From Brenneria izbisi (lineage in GTDB: Bacteria > Pseudomonadota > Gammaproteobacteria > Enterobacterales > Enterobacteriaceae), in NCBI RefSeq assembly GCF_025840185.1, contig NZ_JAMPJU010000004.1, positions 234,068 to 298,067 on the forward strand: a stretch of 64,000 nt of DNA, given 5' to 3'. The stretch's first letter is position 1. Each line of letters opens with the position of its first letter. A program made the position numbers and the translations under genes. The notes under the pieces were generated by a model. The model was not told where the DNA came from, ran no database searches, and saw nothing but the letters and a program-made list of their open reading frames with translations. Shown here piece after piece: positions 31,791-40,293 of this stretch.

Positions 31791-33167
31791 CTATCTCCCA
31801 TGAATAAATTGATGGCCATCGTCGTCATTCAATGATTTAAATACCAGGCAGCAAGTGGGTAATCCCACTCCCAGCAATAAAAATAACAAGCTAAAACTGT
31901 TTAAGTTAAAGACGATTTCAAATTGAGAAAGAAATCGTAATATTGGAAACGTCAGAGCCATGCTGACCATAACGGAAATAAGTTGCGTAATAGTCAACAT
32001 ATTATTGCCGCTGTTATACGTGGCGTGATTCAGATTACTAAAGGCCAGCGTACTTTCTGCCGAATGCAGCGTTGAAATCAATATGCCCAGAATGGCCGCG
32101 ATAATCCCAATCTGCATCATCGATTTTTCCTGCACGGCGACACTCAATGCCAGGATGCTTAGCGAGGTGAATCCGGTGGTCAACATCAGCAGTCGTCGAT
32201 AGCCTGTACGTTTTATCATCGGTTCAAACAGCACTTTCGACAGTAACGCTCCGCCGGAAAACAGCAACAGAATAATACTGGTTTCGACTGGCTGACACGC
32301 TAATGTCGTTTGCAGCATCAATGACAGCACAACCGGCGTCGATGACAGCAGGATGCGGGTTAACATGCCGCCGAGCACCCCCACCGAGAATGTCCTTATT
32401 TCAAACAGCGCGGTCGGAAATAATGCCTCTTTCCTGGTGATGTCTTGTTTGAAGTAAAGAAATGCCAGCCCAATGCCAGACAAGCACAGTAACAGGGCGA
32501 CCGGGGCGGGAATAATATTTTTTGGCATGGCGGTCAGGATAAATGCCGTCAGAAATAGCATCACCACCAGCAATATCAGTCCATAAGGATCGGTGCGTCG
32601 CGCCGCTAGCCGATTTTCGTTGGGAATATATTTCCTGGCGAAAAAAAGGCAGAACAATGACAGCGGTATATTGGCGATAAAAATAACCCGCCATGAAAAA
32701 AAATTAATCATAAAGCTGCCTAATACCGGACCAACCATGGTGCCCAATAAACCCAGCAAGGTGATCCGATTGAGAAAGGTCAGTTTCATGGTTTGCGGCG
32801 TCGTTCTTAATATCACAGTTCGAATGATGGGCAACATCAAGGCGCCGCCGATCCCCTGAATAAAGCGAAAGGCGCTTAAGCTGACAACGGAATTCGCGGT
32901 GATACATAACAGCGAGCCCAACATAAAGATAGCTATCGCCAGCAGATAGGTTTTCCTTTCTCCCAGACGTTCCGCCAGCCAGCCATTGACTGGCGTAAAC
33001 GCCACCACGGTAATGACATAGGAAATGACGATCATTTCCATCCGCAACACTGGTTGGCGCAAAGAATCCGCGATAGCCGGGATCGCGATGTACAGCATGG
33101 TGGTATCCATGGATTGCATGAAAAAGGTGACGGACGCAATCCAGAATAGGATCCATGACGTATTCAT
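31791..33167 (-). CDS. MFS transporter, DHA2-like (MdtD-type)
   Basis: Inner-membrane transporter of 458 aa with about 13-14 hydrophobic segments. The motif A region NGWLAERLGERKTYLLAI and the early MDTTMLYIAIPAIADSL are typical of the 14-helix drug:H+ antiporter branch. It begins three bases after the nrfD-like stop and lies 71 bases before the FMN-binding protein gene, so it is inside the reductase operon. It may import the electron acceptor, export the product or remove a toxic phenolic; sequence does not decide. Confidence 0.8.
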   Translation of the reverse strand: MNTSWILFWIASVTFFMQSMDTTMLYIAIPAIADSLRQPVLRMEMIVISYVITVVAFTPVNGWLAERLGERKTYLLAIAIFMLGSLLCITANSVVSLSAFRFIQGIGGALMLPIIRTVILRTTPQTMKLTFLNRITLLGLLGTMVGPVLGSFMINFFSWRVIFIANIPLSLFCLFFARKYIPNENRLAARRTDPYGLILLVVMLFLTAFILTAMPKNIIPAPVALLLCLSGIGLAFLYFKQDITRKEALFPTALFEIRTFSVGVLGGMLTRILLSSTPVVLSLMLQTTLACQPVETSIILLLFSGGALLSKVLFEPMIKRTGYRRLLMLTTGFTSLSILALSVAVQEKSMMQIGIIAAILGILISTLHSAESTLAFSNLNHATYNSGNNMLTITQLISVMVSMALTFPILRFLSQFEIVFNLNSFSLLFLLLGVGLPTCCLVFKSLNDDDGHQFIHGR

Positions 33168-33170
33168 CGG

Positions 33171-34121
33171 CTAGGCTACCGTCATTTGTCCGGCATAGAG
33201 CACGAACAGGCGTAGCAAGAACACACCGAACAGGCTCAGCGCCGCCATGATAATCAGGCGTCCTTTACCGGGATTACGTATAAAACCGGCCGTCAGGGGC
33301 ATGGCGATGCCGACACCGATAATACCGATCCAAAAGACGCCGCCCCAAAAGCCACTGAGCGCCGTATAAGCGGCCACGGTTTTCTGCCCGCCGCCCAATA
33401 ACAAGCCGATAAAGAAGGCAAACAGCAGGAACAGTTCTGCATAGACCACCGGGTTTTCTATGCGGTGAATGAAGCGCAATGTTGCGCTGCTGCCAGAGGC
33501 GTGGCGGCTTATAGCGCTGACAAGCATTATCACGGCGATGCCGGACGTGGTGCCTGATGCCAGAAACAGCACCGGGAGAACCGGGTTATTCAGCAGCGGG
33601 AATGATTTCAGCGCCGAAAGCAGAAAACCGGTATAGCAGCCGAGCAGGATAGCCAGCACCAGCAGCACGTTTTCAATCAAAGCGGATTTTTTGGCGATGA
33701 TGGCGGTTATGCTCCGCATCAGTGACGTCAACGCCGGACGCCGCAACCGGGTTTCAATCAGGTTAAGCAACCCTTCCCGATAGAGGTTGACGATCCATAG
33801 CAGGATGACTACGAAATACACCTGAAAGAGCATCACTCCCAGCGACATAATGGACATCGGGTTATAGAACACCATCAGATACCAGAATGTCATTGGCCGC
33901 GTCAGGTGAAAAATCAGAATCACCAGACCGATAATCACCGACAGCGGAGCAATGATGGCGGTGGATTTCACCACGATATTGCCGCCATGATATTCTGCGG
34001 GAACGTAATACTTAATCAGAATCGACAGCGAAACCATGCCTGCCGAAATTCCCACCAGCAAGAGATAAATGGCGATGGGCCAATCCCAGACCAGAGTGTC
34101 AAACTGGAAGGCGCTATGCAT
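33171..34121 (-). CDS. nrfD: NrfD-like quinol dehydrogenase membrane subunit
   Basis: Polytopic membrane protein (316 aa, about 8-9 helices) that takes electrons from menaquinol. It matches E. coli NrfD closely: LVWDWPIAIYLLLVGISAGM, FHLTRPMTFWYLM, GFLLSALKSFPLLNNPVLPV and the C-terminal RLFVLYAGQMTVA. The ATG at 34121 overlaps the end of the nrfC-like gene by eight bases, so translation is probably coupled. No nrfA or nrfB (nitrite reductase) is nearby, so its partner here is the flavin reductase. Confidence 0.9.
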   Translation of the reverse strand: MHSAFQFDTLVWDWPIAIYLLLVGISAGMVSLSILIKYYVPAEYHGGNIVVKSTAIIAPLSVIIGLVILIFHLTRPMTFWYLMVFYNPMSIMSLGVMLFQVYFVVILLWIVNLYREGLLNLIETRLRRPALTSLMRSITAIIAKKSALIENVLLVLAILLGCYTGFLLSALKSFPLLNNPVLPVLFLASGTTSGIAVIMLVSAISRHASGSSATLRFIHRIENPVVYAELFLLFAFFIGLLLGGGQKTVAAYTALSGFWGGVFWIGIIGVGIAMPLTAGFIRNPGKGRLIIMAALSLFGVFLLRLFVLYAGQMTVA

Positions 34122-34812
34122 TGTCGATTTCCCCCCGTCTACCCGGAATTCGATAGAGTTGTGGTTCGGTGCCAAGATAGACTTTTGACCGATAGGTTGA
34201 ATTGCCCTTAATCATTTTGGAAATATCGCTGTCGGGATCGTTCAGATCGCCAAACACCAGTGCTTTGGTCGGGCATATTTCCACGCAGGCCGGTTGTTTC
34301 CCTGCGGCCAGATTGGTTTCCCGGCAAAAGTTGCATTTATCCGCCGTCTTACTGACCGGGTTGATAAAGCGAACGTGATAAGGGCAGGCGGCAATGCAAT
34401 AGCGGCAGCCGACGCAGCGTTTATCGTTGACATCGACAATGCCGGTTAAGGCATCCTTGAAAGATGCCCCGGTCGGGCATACCGTGACACACGGCGGATT
34501 CTCGCAATGCTGGCAGGATTTACGAAAATACTGTTTGAATGCGCGTGATTTTTCCTGTGGCGGAATATCGACCGTTTTCAGTATTTCCAATCGGGTAACG
34601 CCATCAGGTACGTTATTGGTGGTTTTGCAGGCCCCGATACAGGCGTTACAGCCAATACAGCGTTGTTCATTGTGTAACAGACCATATTTCACAGCGGCGG
34701 GTTTGGCGGTTTGCGCGGGTTCGCTCTGCGCCCGTGCAAGGCTGGTATTCCCGGTGACGACAATCGCGCTGCCCATATAGGCAAGAAAACGGCGGCGAGA
34801 AAATTCTTCCAT
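34114..34812 (-). CDS. nrfC: NrfC-like periplasmic ferredoxin subunit
   Basis: Exported four-cluster iron-sulfur protein that carries electrons from NrfD. It has a Tat signal (SRRRFLAYMG, residues about 5-14) and four cysteine groups: CIGCNACIGAC, CQHCENPPCVTVC, CVGCRYCIAAC and CNFC...CVEIC. The start at 34812 follows AAGG and gives 232 aa, near E. coli NrfC (223). It is the first gene of the five-gene operon nrfC-nrfD-MFS-FMN protein-FAD protein. Confidence 0.92.
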   Translation of the reverse strand: MEEFSRRRFLAYMGSAIVVTGNTSLARAQSEPAQTAKPAAVKYGLLHNEQRCIGCNACIGACKTTNNVPDGVTRLEILKTVDIPPQEKSRAFKQYFRKSCQHCENPPCVTVCPTGASFKDALTGIVDVNDKRCVGCRYCIAACPYHVRFINPVSKTADKCNFCRETNLAAGKQPACVEICPTKALVFGDLNDPDSDISKMIKGNSTYRSKVYLGTEPQLYRIPGRRGEIDNA

Positions 34813-35047
34813 AACATAGACCTTCACAACATAGAACTTCACATTGAAGCAGTAACGGCGCTGATGCGGCGTCGGCATAAGAAGTCAGCTATTCCCGTCA
34901 GTTTTCAAATCACAGGACGCCGGCGTCCCGCACCGTGAAATCTGGCCGGGGATATTGACTGAAAATATTGCCTTTCAGACAATCTATTTACTCGTAATCC
35001 CTATTCTTTTTATTGTTTTTATTTGACCATAGGGTAGGAGGAGTAAT

Positions 35048-35088
35048 TGTGCACTTAGTCACATTTATTTCTTTGTATATCTATATAA
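35048..35088. promoter_or_regulatory. CRP-like promoter module, copy A
   Basis: TGTGC-N6-TCACA (35048-35063) matches the CRP core TGTGA-N6-TCACA at nine of ten positions. It is followed by a T-rich tract ending GTATAT and ATATAA. The whole 41 bases match copy B (36554-36594) at 33 positions, with most mismatches in the six-base spacer. It lies upstream of the nrfC-led reductase operon. Confidence 0.55.
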
Positions 35089-35141
35089 ATCACATATCTA
35101 TTTATTATAAATACCTGTTAGCAGAACAATGCAGTGAATTA

Positions 35142-35155
35142 TTTATTGTGATCAA
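35142..35155. promoter_or_regulatory. FNR-like site
   Basis: TTTAT-TGTG-ATCAA differs from the FNR consensus TTGAT-N4-ATCAA at one position. Oxygen-responsive control would suit the respiratory reductase operon that starts 330 bases away. It is short and in AT-rich DNA, so chance is possible. Confidence 0.35.
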
Positions 35156-35326
35156 GTTTGAATAATTACATGTATAACCACTGTTCTTTTCATAATGAAT
35201 TTTGAGATGAGGTGCATTTTTATTAATGGCGTTTTCATATTAATTGATTCATATCGTATTCTTCGGTTTTCATTAAACTTAATTTCCGCCAAAAATTGAT
35301 TTATATCTGTTTTTTCTGTCCACAAA

Positions 35327-35363
35327 ATCCAACGTGAGCACGCAGAGCATACTCACGTTGGAT
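35327..35363 (-). terminator. terminator after the esterase gene
   Basis: ATCCAACGTGAG and CTCACGTTGGAT form a perfect 12-bp stem with a 13-base loop, followed on the minus strand by TTTTG. It lies 20 bases beyond the esterase stop. Confidence 0.72.
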
Positions 35364-35382
35364 GCACAGAGAGGATTGAATG

Positions 35383-36357
35383 TCAGGGCTTCAGATGTTT
35401 ATCAAGAAAACGCAGGGTGATTTTCATGATATCCGGTTGTAACCAAACCGAACCGCCGTGTTCCGCCCCCTTGACGACATAGTAGGTGGAATCGATGTTT
35501 TTCGCCGTCAGCGCCTGATGTAGTCTTTCCGTTTGGCGAGGTGAAACCAGCGTATCGGCTGAACCGTGCATAATCAGAAAAGGCGGGGTTGCCTGGCTGA
35601 TATAATTTATCGGGTTGGCGGCGGCGGTCTTATCGGGGTAGCGGGTGATCGGGCCGCCTTCATTGAATATGGCGGAGCCGTTAACCCACAGGGCTTCGGT
35701 GGAGGATGCCGAAGTATGCTTCTGGACAACCTCATCGGGGAAACCTTCTCCCACCAGCGTCAGATCGGAGAGGCCATAAAAGTCGATAACGGCCTGAAAA
35801 TCACTGTTTTGATCGAGGTGATCGCCTTTGTCGAACTGTCTGGTGCCGTTGGTCGTACCGGCAAACGCGGCCAGATAGCCACCTGCCGATTCCCCGAAAA
35901 CGGCGGCACGCTTGCCGTCAATCCCGAACTTGTCAGCATTGGCGCGCAGATAGCGAATGGCGGATTTTACATCTTCCAGCGGCGCGGGAAAAAGCACCAT
36001 CGGCGCGACGCGGTATTCTATGCTGGCCACCACATAACCGGCCTCGGCAATGCTGAGTCGCTGTTGCAGATAGCTGTCTTTGTTAGCATGAATGAAGCCA
36101 CCGCCAGTGATGAATAACACGACAGGCAGCGGCGTTTGCGCATTTGGCTGAAGAATATCCATCTTTAATGCGACATTGGGATAGCCAAGATCTGATGTTT
36201 GTGAATACACCACATTGGAAATCAGTCTCACCGACGTGATTTCCGGTTTAACCGTGATTTCATGCTGGTTGGTGGCTGCTATCGTCGCATTTCCGCTGAC
36301 GGCGCCGGTGAGGATAAGCGATGCCAATACTATTTTCCGGGGTTTCATCAGAGTCAT
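35383..36357 (-). CDS. exported alpha/beta-hydrolase, BD-FAE-like esterase
   Basis: Probable periplasmic carboxyl-esterase of 324 aa. It has a signal peptide (about 1-28, ending near NATIAA), the oxyanion loop FITGGGFI in place of the usual HGGG, the nucleophile in GESAGG, an acid in HGSADTLVSP and the catalytic His in KGAEHGGSVW. The YRVAPMVLFPAPLEDVKSAI block is typical of the family that includes feruloyl and acetyl-xylan esterases. It lies between the reductase operon and a divergent LysR gene. Substrate is not shown by sequence. Confidence 0.8.
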   Translation of the reverse strand: MTLMKPRKIVLASLILTGAVSGNATIAATNQHEITVKPEITSVRLISNVVYSQTSDLGYPNVALKMDILQPNAQTPLPVVLFITGGGFIHANKDSYLQQRLSIAEAGYVVASIEYRVAPMVLFPAPLEDVKSAIRYLRANADKFGIDGKRAAVFGESAGGYLAAFAGTTNGTRQFDKGDHLDQNSDFQAVIDFYGLSDLTLVGEGFPDEVVQKHTSASSTEALWVNGSAIFNEGGPITRYPDKTAAANPINYISQATPPFLIMHGSADTLVSPRQTERLHQALTAKNIDSTYYVVKGAEHGGSVWLQPDIMKITLRFLDKHLKP

Positions 36358-36553
36358 CTTTTCTAATCCTGTTGTTCGCCATTGGTAAAGGGTTTATGGT
36401 CGGGTGAGATGTCTAAAAATAATGAGAGAGATATTGCCTATCCTCTATAATAAAAAATTAACGTTATTGTTGTGATTATATCAGTTTTTTGTTAAATAAC
36501 AGGTAATTTAATTTGAAAGACTAATGAGTTAAGCATGCTGGCTAAAAACCAAG

Positions 36554-36594
36554 TGTGCATTGGATCACATTTGTTTTTTTGTATATACATATAA
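36554..36594. promoter_or_regulatory. CRP-like promoter module, copy B
   Basis: TGTGC-ATTGGA-TCACA (36554-36569) followed by a T-rich tract, GTATAT and ATATAA. It matches copy A at 33 of 41 positions. Rightward, TATAAT at 36590-36595 is a good -10 element for the LysR gene starting at 36638; leftward it lies about 200 bases before the esterase start. Confidence 0.55.
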
Positions 36595-36637
36595 TTGTTA
36601 TCTTAATATATTATAAACGATCAATAATGTCGTAAAT

Positions 36638-37552
36638 ATGATTAGTATAAAACGGATCATTTATTATCAGGAACTCCTCAGAGTCAGGAGTTTTACCAAA
36701 GCGGCTAAGGCGCTGAATATATCACAGGCTTTTCTGTCTCAGGAGATAGCACGGCTGGAGATTGAAACGGGGAGAAAGCTGATTAATCGAACCACCCGAC
36801 AGTTTTCCGTGACGCCATTCGGCCAGCTTTTCGCCGAAAAAATGCATACCTTGATTAAAGAACATTATGAGCTGGAGCAGTTTGTCAGCAGCTACGAAGA
36901 GAGTTCGGACGGGGCGTTGTTGGTGGGGGTAATTCCGATTTTTAACCGTTTGAGCTATTACAATATTTTTAGTCAGTTTCAAAAACGCTACCCGAATATC
37001 GATATCTCCTTTATTGACGGCGTCAGTCGCGATTTACTGGAGAGAGTGCGCACCACCGACATTCATATTTCCTTTTCGACGCCGTTTGATGAGTACCTGA
37101 ATGATCCGTTGTTTAATCATTCCGTTTTTCTGATCGATGAAATCGTCGCGGTGGTGGCCGCAGCGCATCCACTCTCTGCCTGTACGACATTGCAACTGTC
37201 ACAACTGACGGCAGAAAAACTGATTGTGCCGCAAAAAGGAACAGGCGAGCATGCCGTGGTTTCTGCGGCATTCGCCAAACAGGGCATCAGCCCCTGTTAT
37301 TTTCGGGAATGCAGCAATATGGAGATCATCATGGATCTGGTGATGAACCTGTCGGGTGTGGTATTCCTCTGCTCTTCCGTTGCCAAAAGCCTGACCGCTT
37401 ATGACGTGGCAATCATTCCGCTGGAAGTGAAACTGGAAAGAACGTTTGCCGTCAGTTATCTGAAGCGCAGCGTCAATATTCCGATGGTGCGTTTGTTTCT
37501 GGATTTTTTACAACAAAATGGCGACACACTCCCACAGTATGAATCATCCTGA
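36638..37552 (+). CDS. LysR-family regulator next to the esterase and reductase operon
   Basis: 304 aa with the N-terminal winged helix-turn-helix (SFTKAAKALNISQAFLSQEI) and a substrate-binding-like effector domain (about 92-300). It is divergent from the esterase, and the same promoter module occurs before the nrfC operon, so it is the likely local regulator of both. The effector is unknown. Little ribosome-site signal precedes the ATG at 36638. Confidence 0.87.
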   Translation: MISIKRIIYYQELLRVRSFTKAAKALNISQAFLSQEIARLEIETGRKLINRTTRQFSVTPFGQLFAEKMHTLIKEHYELEQFVSSYEESSDGALLVGVIPIFNRLSYYNIFSQFQKRYPNIDISFIDGVSRDLLERVRTTDIHISFSTPFDEYLNDPLFNHSVFLIDEIVAVVAAAHPLSACTTLQLSQLTAEKLIVPQKGTGEHAVVSAAFAKQGISPCYFRECSNMEIIMDLVMNLSGVVFLCSSVAKSLTAYDVAIIPLEVKLERTFAVSYLKRSVNIPMVRLFLDFLQQNGDTLPQYESS

Positions 37553-37972
37553 TGTATCAGTGGGTTAACGCTTTATCGTTTTCTTTGCTCGTATTGTCCT
37601 GGCGATGAATTGCCGCATTAATCCGCGTCCGTTTATTTCTCTGCTTAGCCTGATTCATCCGCATCATGTCGGGCGCCGTAACGACACCCGAATAACAAAA
37701 TCCAGGCCGGATAAAAATGGCGCGCCTCCTTCGTTTGACGATAAAAACCGGTTCGATCCTAATGCGCGAAAAAAAGCCTCACCAGCGTATTAGCGGGTTT
37801 ATAGAGAAGTTGTATATAAGCAATAGTGTTATTAACTGGATTTAATAAGAATTGGCGTTTTTTAACCTATTGATAGCCTAACATTCGTACAGATTAATTA
37901 TCTGATAGCATTGATCGCGGACGTTTACGCTGGTATCGCGGTGTGGGCATCCTTGCCGATCATCTCTGGTTA
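37553..37972. other. intergenic region, no gene seen
   Basis: 420 bases between the LysR gene and the convergent dehydrogenase gene. A 62-codon frame at 37605-37793 is arginine- and proline-rich with no ribosome site and is not believed. The part from 37800 to 37900 is AT-rich. No repeat or RNA gene was recognised. Confidence 0.4.
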
Positions 37973-39052
37973 TCACAACACTGACGCAATGGCTTTCCCC
38001 AGGGTTTCCGTATTACCGGCGCCGCCCAAATCCCCGGTAAGCGGCGCCTGTTCAGGCCCCTGTGACAGCACGGCCTCAATCGCGCGCAACACCGCCGATC
38101 CCGCCTCAGGATAGCCCAGATGTTCCAGCATCATGCCGCCACACCAGATCTGTCCGATGGGGTTCGCCAGTCCTTTACCGGCAATATCGGGCGCAGAGCC
38201 ATGAACCGGTTCAAACAGGCTGGGGAAATTGCGCTCCGGGTTGATGTTGGCAGATGGCGCGATGCCGATAGTTCCGGTGCAGGCTGGCCCCAGATCCGAC
38301 AGAATGTCGCCGAACAAATTGCTGGCTACCACCACGTCGAACCAGTCGGGATGCAGCACAAAATTGGCGGTCAGGATATCGATGTGAAATTTATCAACGT
38401 TAATTTCTGGATATTGTTTTGCCATTTCAGCAACCCGCTGATCCCAGTACGGCATGGTGATGGCAATACCGTTGGATTTAGTGGCGGAGGTAAGGTGTTT
38501 TTTCGGGCGTTTCATCGCCAGTTCGTAAGCGAATTTAAGGATTCGATCGACGCCGACGCGCGTCATCACCGTCTCCTGAATGACAACTTCACGATCGGTG
38601 CCTGCAAACATGGTGCCGCCGACGCTGGAATATTCTCCCTCGGTATTTTCCCGTACCACATAGAAATCAATGTCGCCGGGATATCGTCCGACCAACGGCG
38701 CTTTGAGGCCGGGCATCAACCGGCAGGGACGCAGATTGACGTACTGATCGAACGCCCGGCGAAATTGCAGCAGCGAGCCCCATAAAGAAATGTGGTCTGG
38801 CACGCTATCCGGCCAGCCAACCGCGCCGAAATAGAGCGCATCGTACTGGCTAAGGGTGGAAAACCAGTCATCCGGCAGCATCTTTCCATGCTTCAGGTAG
38901 TAGTCGGCGCTGGCGAAATCAAACCAGTCCCAGTGGATAGTGATATCAAATTTTTCGGCGGCGCGTTGCATGACGCGTACGCCTTCCGGCATCACTTCTT
39001 TGCCAATGCCGTCACCGGGGATCACGGCGATGCGGTGCTGTTTTCCAGACAT
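37973..39052 (-). CDS. dmlA: D-malate/tartrate dehydrogenase (decarboxylating), DmlA-like
   Basis: NAD-dependent beta-decarboxylating dehydrogenase giving pyruvate from D-malate, also active on tartrate in relatives. The start at 39052 after AAGGAACG gives 359 aa (E. coli DmlA 361). Motifs: IPGDGIGKEVMPEG, ENTEGEYSSVGG, the catalytic TSATKSNGIAITMPYWD, and the Mg/NAD blocks ASNLFGDILSDLGPA and EPVHGSAPDIAGKG. A LysR gene is divergent 107 bases away, as dmlR is in E. coli. Confidence 0.92.
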   Translation of the reverse strand: MSGKQHRIAVIPGDGIGKEVMPEGVRVMQRAAEKFDITIHWDWFDFASADYYLKHGKMLPDDWFSTLSQYDALYFGAVGWPDSVPDHISLWGSLLQFRRAFDQYVNLRPCRLMPGLKAPLVGRYPGDIDFYVVRENTEGEYSSVGGTMFAGTDREVVIQETVMTRVGVDRILKFAYELAMKRPKKHLTSATKSNGIAITMPYWDQRVAEMAKQYPEINVDKFHIDILTANFVLHPDWFDVVVASNLFGDILSDLGPACTGTIGIAPSANINPERNFPSLFEPVHGSAPDIAGKGLANPIGQIWCGGMMLEHLGYPEAGSAVLRAIEAVLSQGPEQAPLTGDLGGAGNTETLGKAIASVL

Positions 39053-39159
39053 TAAACGTTCCTTTTCACACAAGGGAGGAGAATTGAGTGTATTTCCCTG
39101 GCAAATGGTGAACAATTCGTCTTGCTGGCAAGGCATTGTTAAATTTAAGAGAAGAATTT

Positions 39160-40044
39160 ATGTCGACGGTAAACGATCTACGCTTTTTCAGCCGCATAGT
39201 GGCGTTGGGCAGCCTGACTGCCGTCGCGCGTGAACTGGGCCTCTCTTTGCCTGCGGTTAGCAAGCGGCTGACGCAACTGGAAAAACGGCTTGGCGTACAG
39301 TTGATCCAACGAACCACCCGGCGGCTGGATCTCACGGCGGAAGGTATACTTTATGCGGAAGGCGCATTGCCGATACTCAAGGAAATTACCGAACTGGAAA
39401 GCGCGGTGGCTAAAAACCAGCGCTTGCTCGGCGGCAAGCTCAACATCAATGCTTCTTTCGGCTTTGGTCGTCGCCATGTGGCGCCGCTGATTTCATCTTT
39501 TTCACGCTTACATCCCGGTCTTGAGGTTCAGCTTCAGCTTTCCAGTCAACCCATCAATCTGCTGGATGCCGCCATTGATATTGATATTCGTGTGGGCGAG
39601 CCGCCTGATTCACGTTTGATTGCGCGCAAGCTGTTGGATAACCCGCGTATTTTGTGTGCCTCGCCCGCTTATATTGAACGTACCGGTATGCCGCGAACCG
39701 TCGCTGATTTGTCCGCACATAATTGCATTGTGCTCAGGCAATATGAAAGCGACTACGCGCTGTGGCGTTTCTATCAGTCGGGCAAAGAGTTTACGCATAA
39801 AGCCTATGGCAGCCTGTCGAGTAATGATGGCGAAGTGATCATGTACTACGCACTGGATGGACACGGGATTATTCTGCGTTCGTTCTGGGATGTGAAAACG
39901 TATCTGGCGCGGGGCGAGTTGGTTGCGCTGTTGACCGATTTTGAGATACCGGCAGCGGATATCCATGCGGTTTACCAATATCGACGTAATGTGCCAGCCA
40001 GAATTACCGCGTTTATTGATTATTTAACCGAGCACTTGGTATGA
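39160..40044 (+). CDS. dmlR: LysR-family regulator, DmlR-like
   Basis: 294 aa with the helix-turn-helix SLTAVARELGLSLPAVSKRL and an effector domain starting near GKLNINASFGFGRRHVAPLI, a stretch typical of the DmlR/AaeR group. It is divergent from the dehydrogenase and presumably activates it in response to D-malate or tartrate. The ATG at 39160 follows AGAGAAG; an upstream ATG at 39136 lacks a ribosome site. Confidence 0.85.
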   Translation: MSTVNDLRFFSRIVALGSLTAVARELGLSLPAVSKRLTQLEKRLGVQLIQRTTRRLDLTAEGILYAEGALPILKEITELESAVAKNQRLLGGKLNINASFGFGRRHVAPLISSFSRLHPGLEVQLQLSSQPINLLDAAIDIDIRVGEPPDSRLIARKLLDNPRILCASPAYIERTGMPRTVADLSAHNCIVLRQYESDYALWRFYQSGKEFTHKAYGSLSSNDGEVIMYYALDGHGIILRSFWDVKTYLARGELVALLTDFEIPAADIHAVYQYRRNVPARITAFIDYLTEHLV

Positions 40045-40182
40045 AGCATCTGATATGAAAAGAAACTAGCCTACCTGAGCATGAAGGTTTTGAGTTCATT
40101 TATGTTGTAACGCGTCCTGATGTCTCTCCCGTCTGTTTAATTCCTTCTTTCTATTCATTTATTTGGCGTTAATGATTTATTG

Positions 40183-40217
40183 AAATGATAAATACAATGC
40201 GTATAGTTATCATTTTC
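40183..40217 (+). promoter_or_regulatory. putative Fur operator of the siderophore receptor gene
   Basis: AAATGATAA (40183-40191) and TTATCATTT (40207-40215) form a perfect 9-bp inverted repeat with a 15-base spacer. The 19 bases at 40199-40217 match the Fur consensus at 12 positions. It lies about 80 bases before the receptor gene. Confidence 0.6.
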
Positions 40218-40293
40218 TTTTCCATGTATAGATTGGCGTCCCGATTCGCCAAACATCCCGCTCCAATAATCGTTGATTAATTGAGGATATATT

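Larger units (their letters stand above)
34813..35382. other. AT-rich control region upstream of the nrfC operon
   Basis: 570 bases with no credible gene. It holds, from low to high coordinate, the 41-bp CRP-like module A (35048-35088), an FNR-like sequence TTTAT-N4-ATCAA (35142-35155, one mismatch to consensus) and the terminator of the esterase gene (35327-35363). The upstream sites lie 236 or more bases from the nrfC start, so a long leader or additional promoters are possible. Confidence 0.5.

Noticed and set aside
33171..34812. Assignment of nrfCD to nitrite ammonification
   Set aside because: No nrfA, nrfB or haem-assembly genes are nearby, and the pair is joined to a flavin reductase operon.
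37605..37793. Possible small gene of 62 codons between the LysR gene and dmlA
   Set aside because: Arg/Pro-rich composition, no ribosome site, no similarity recognised.
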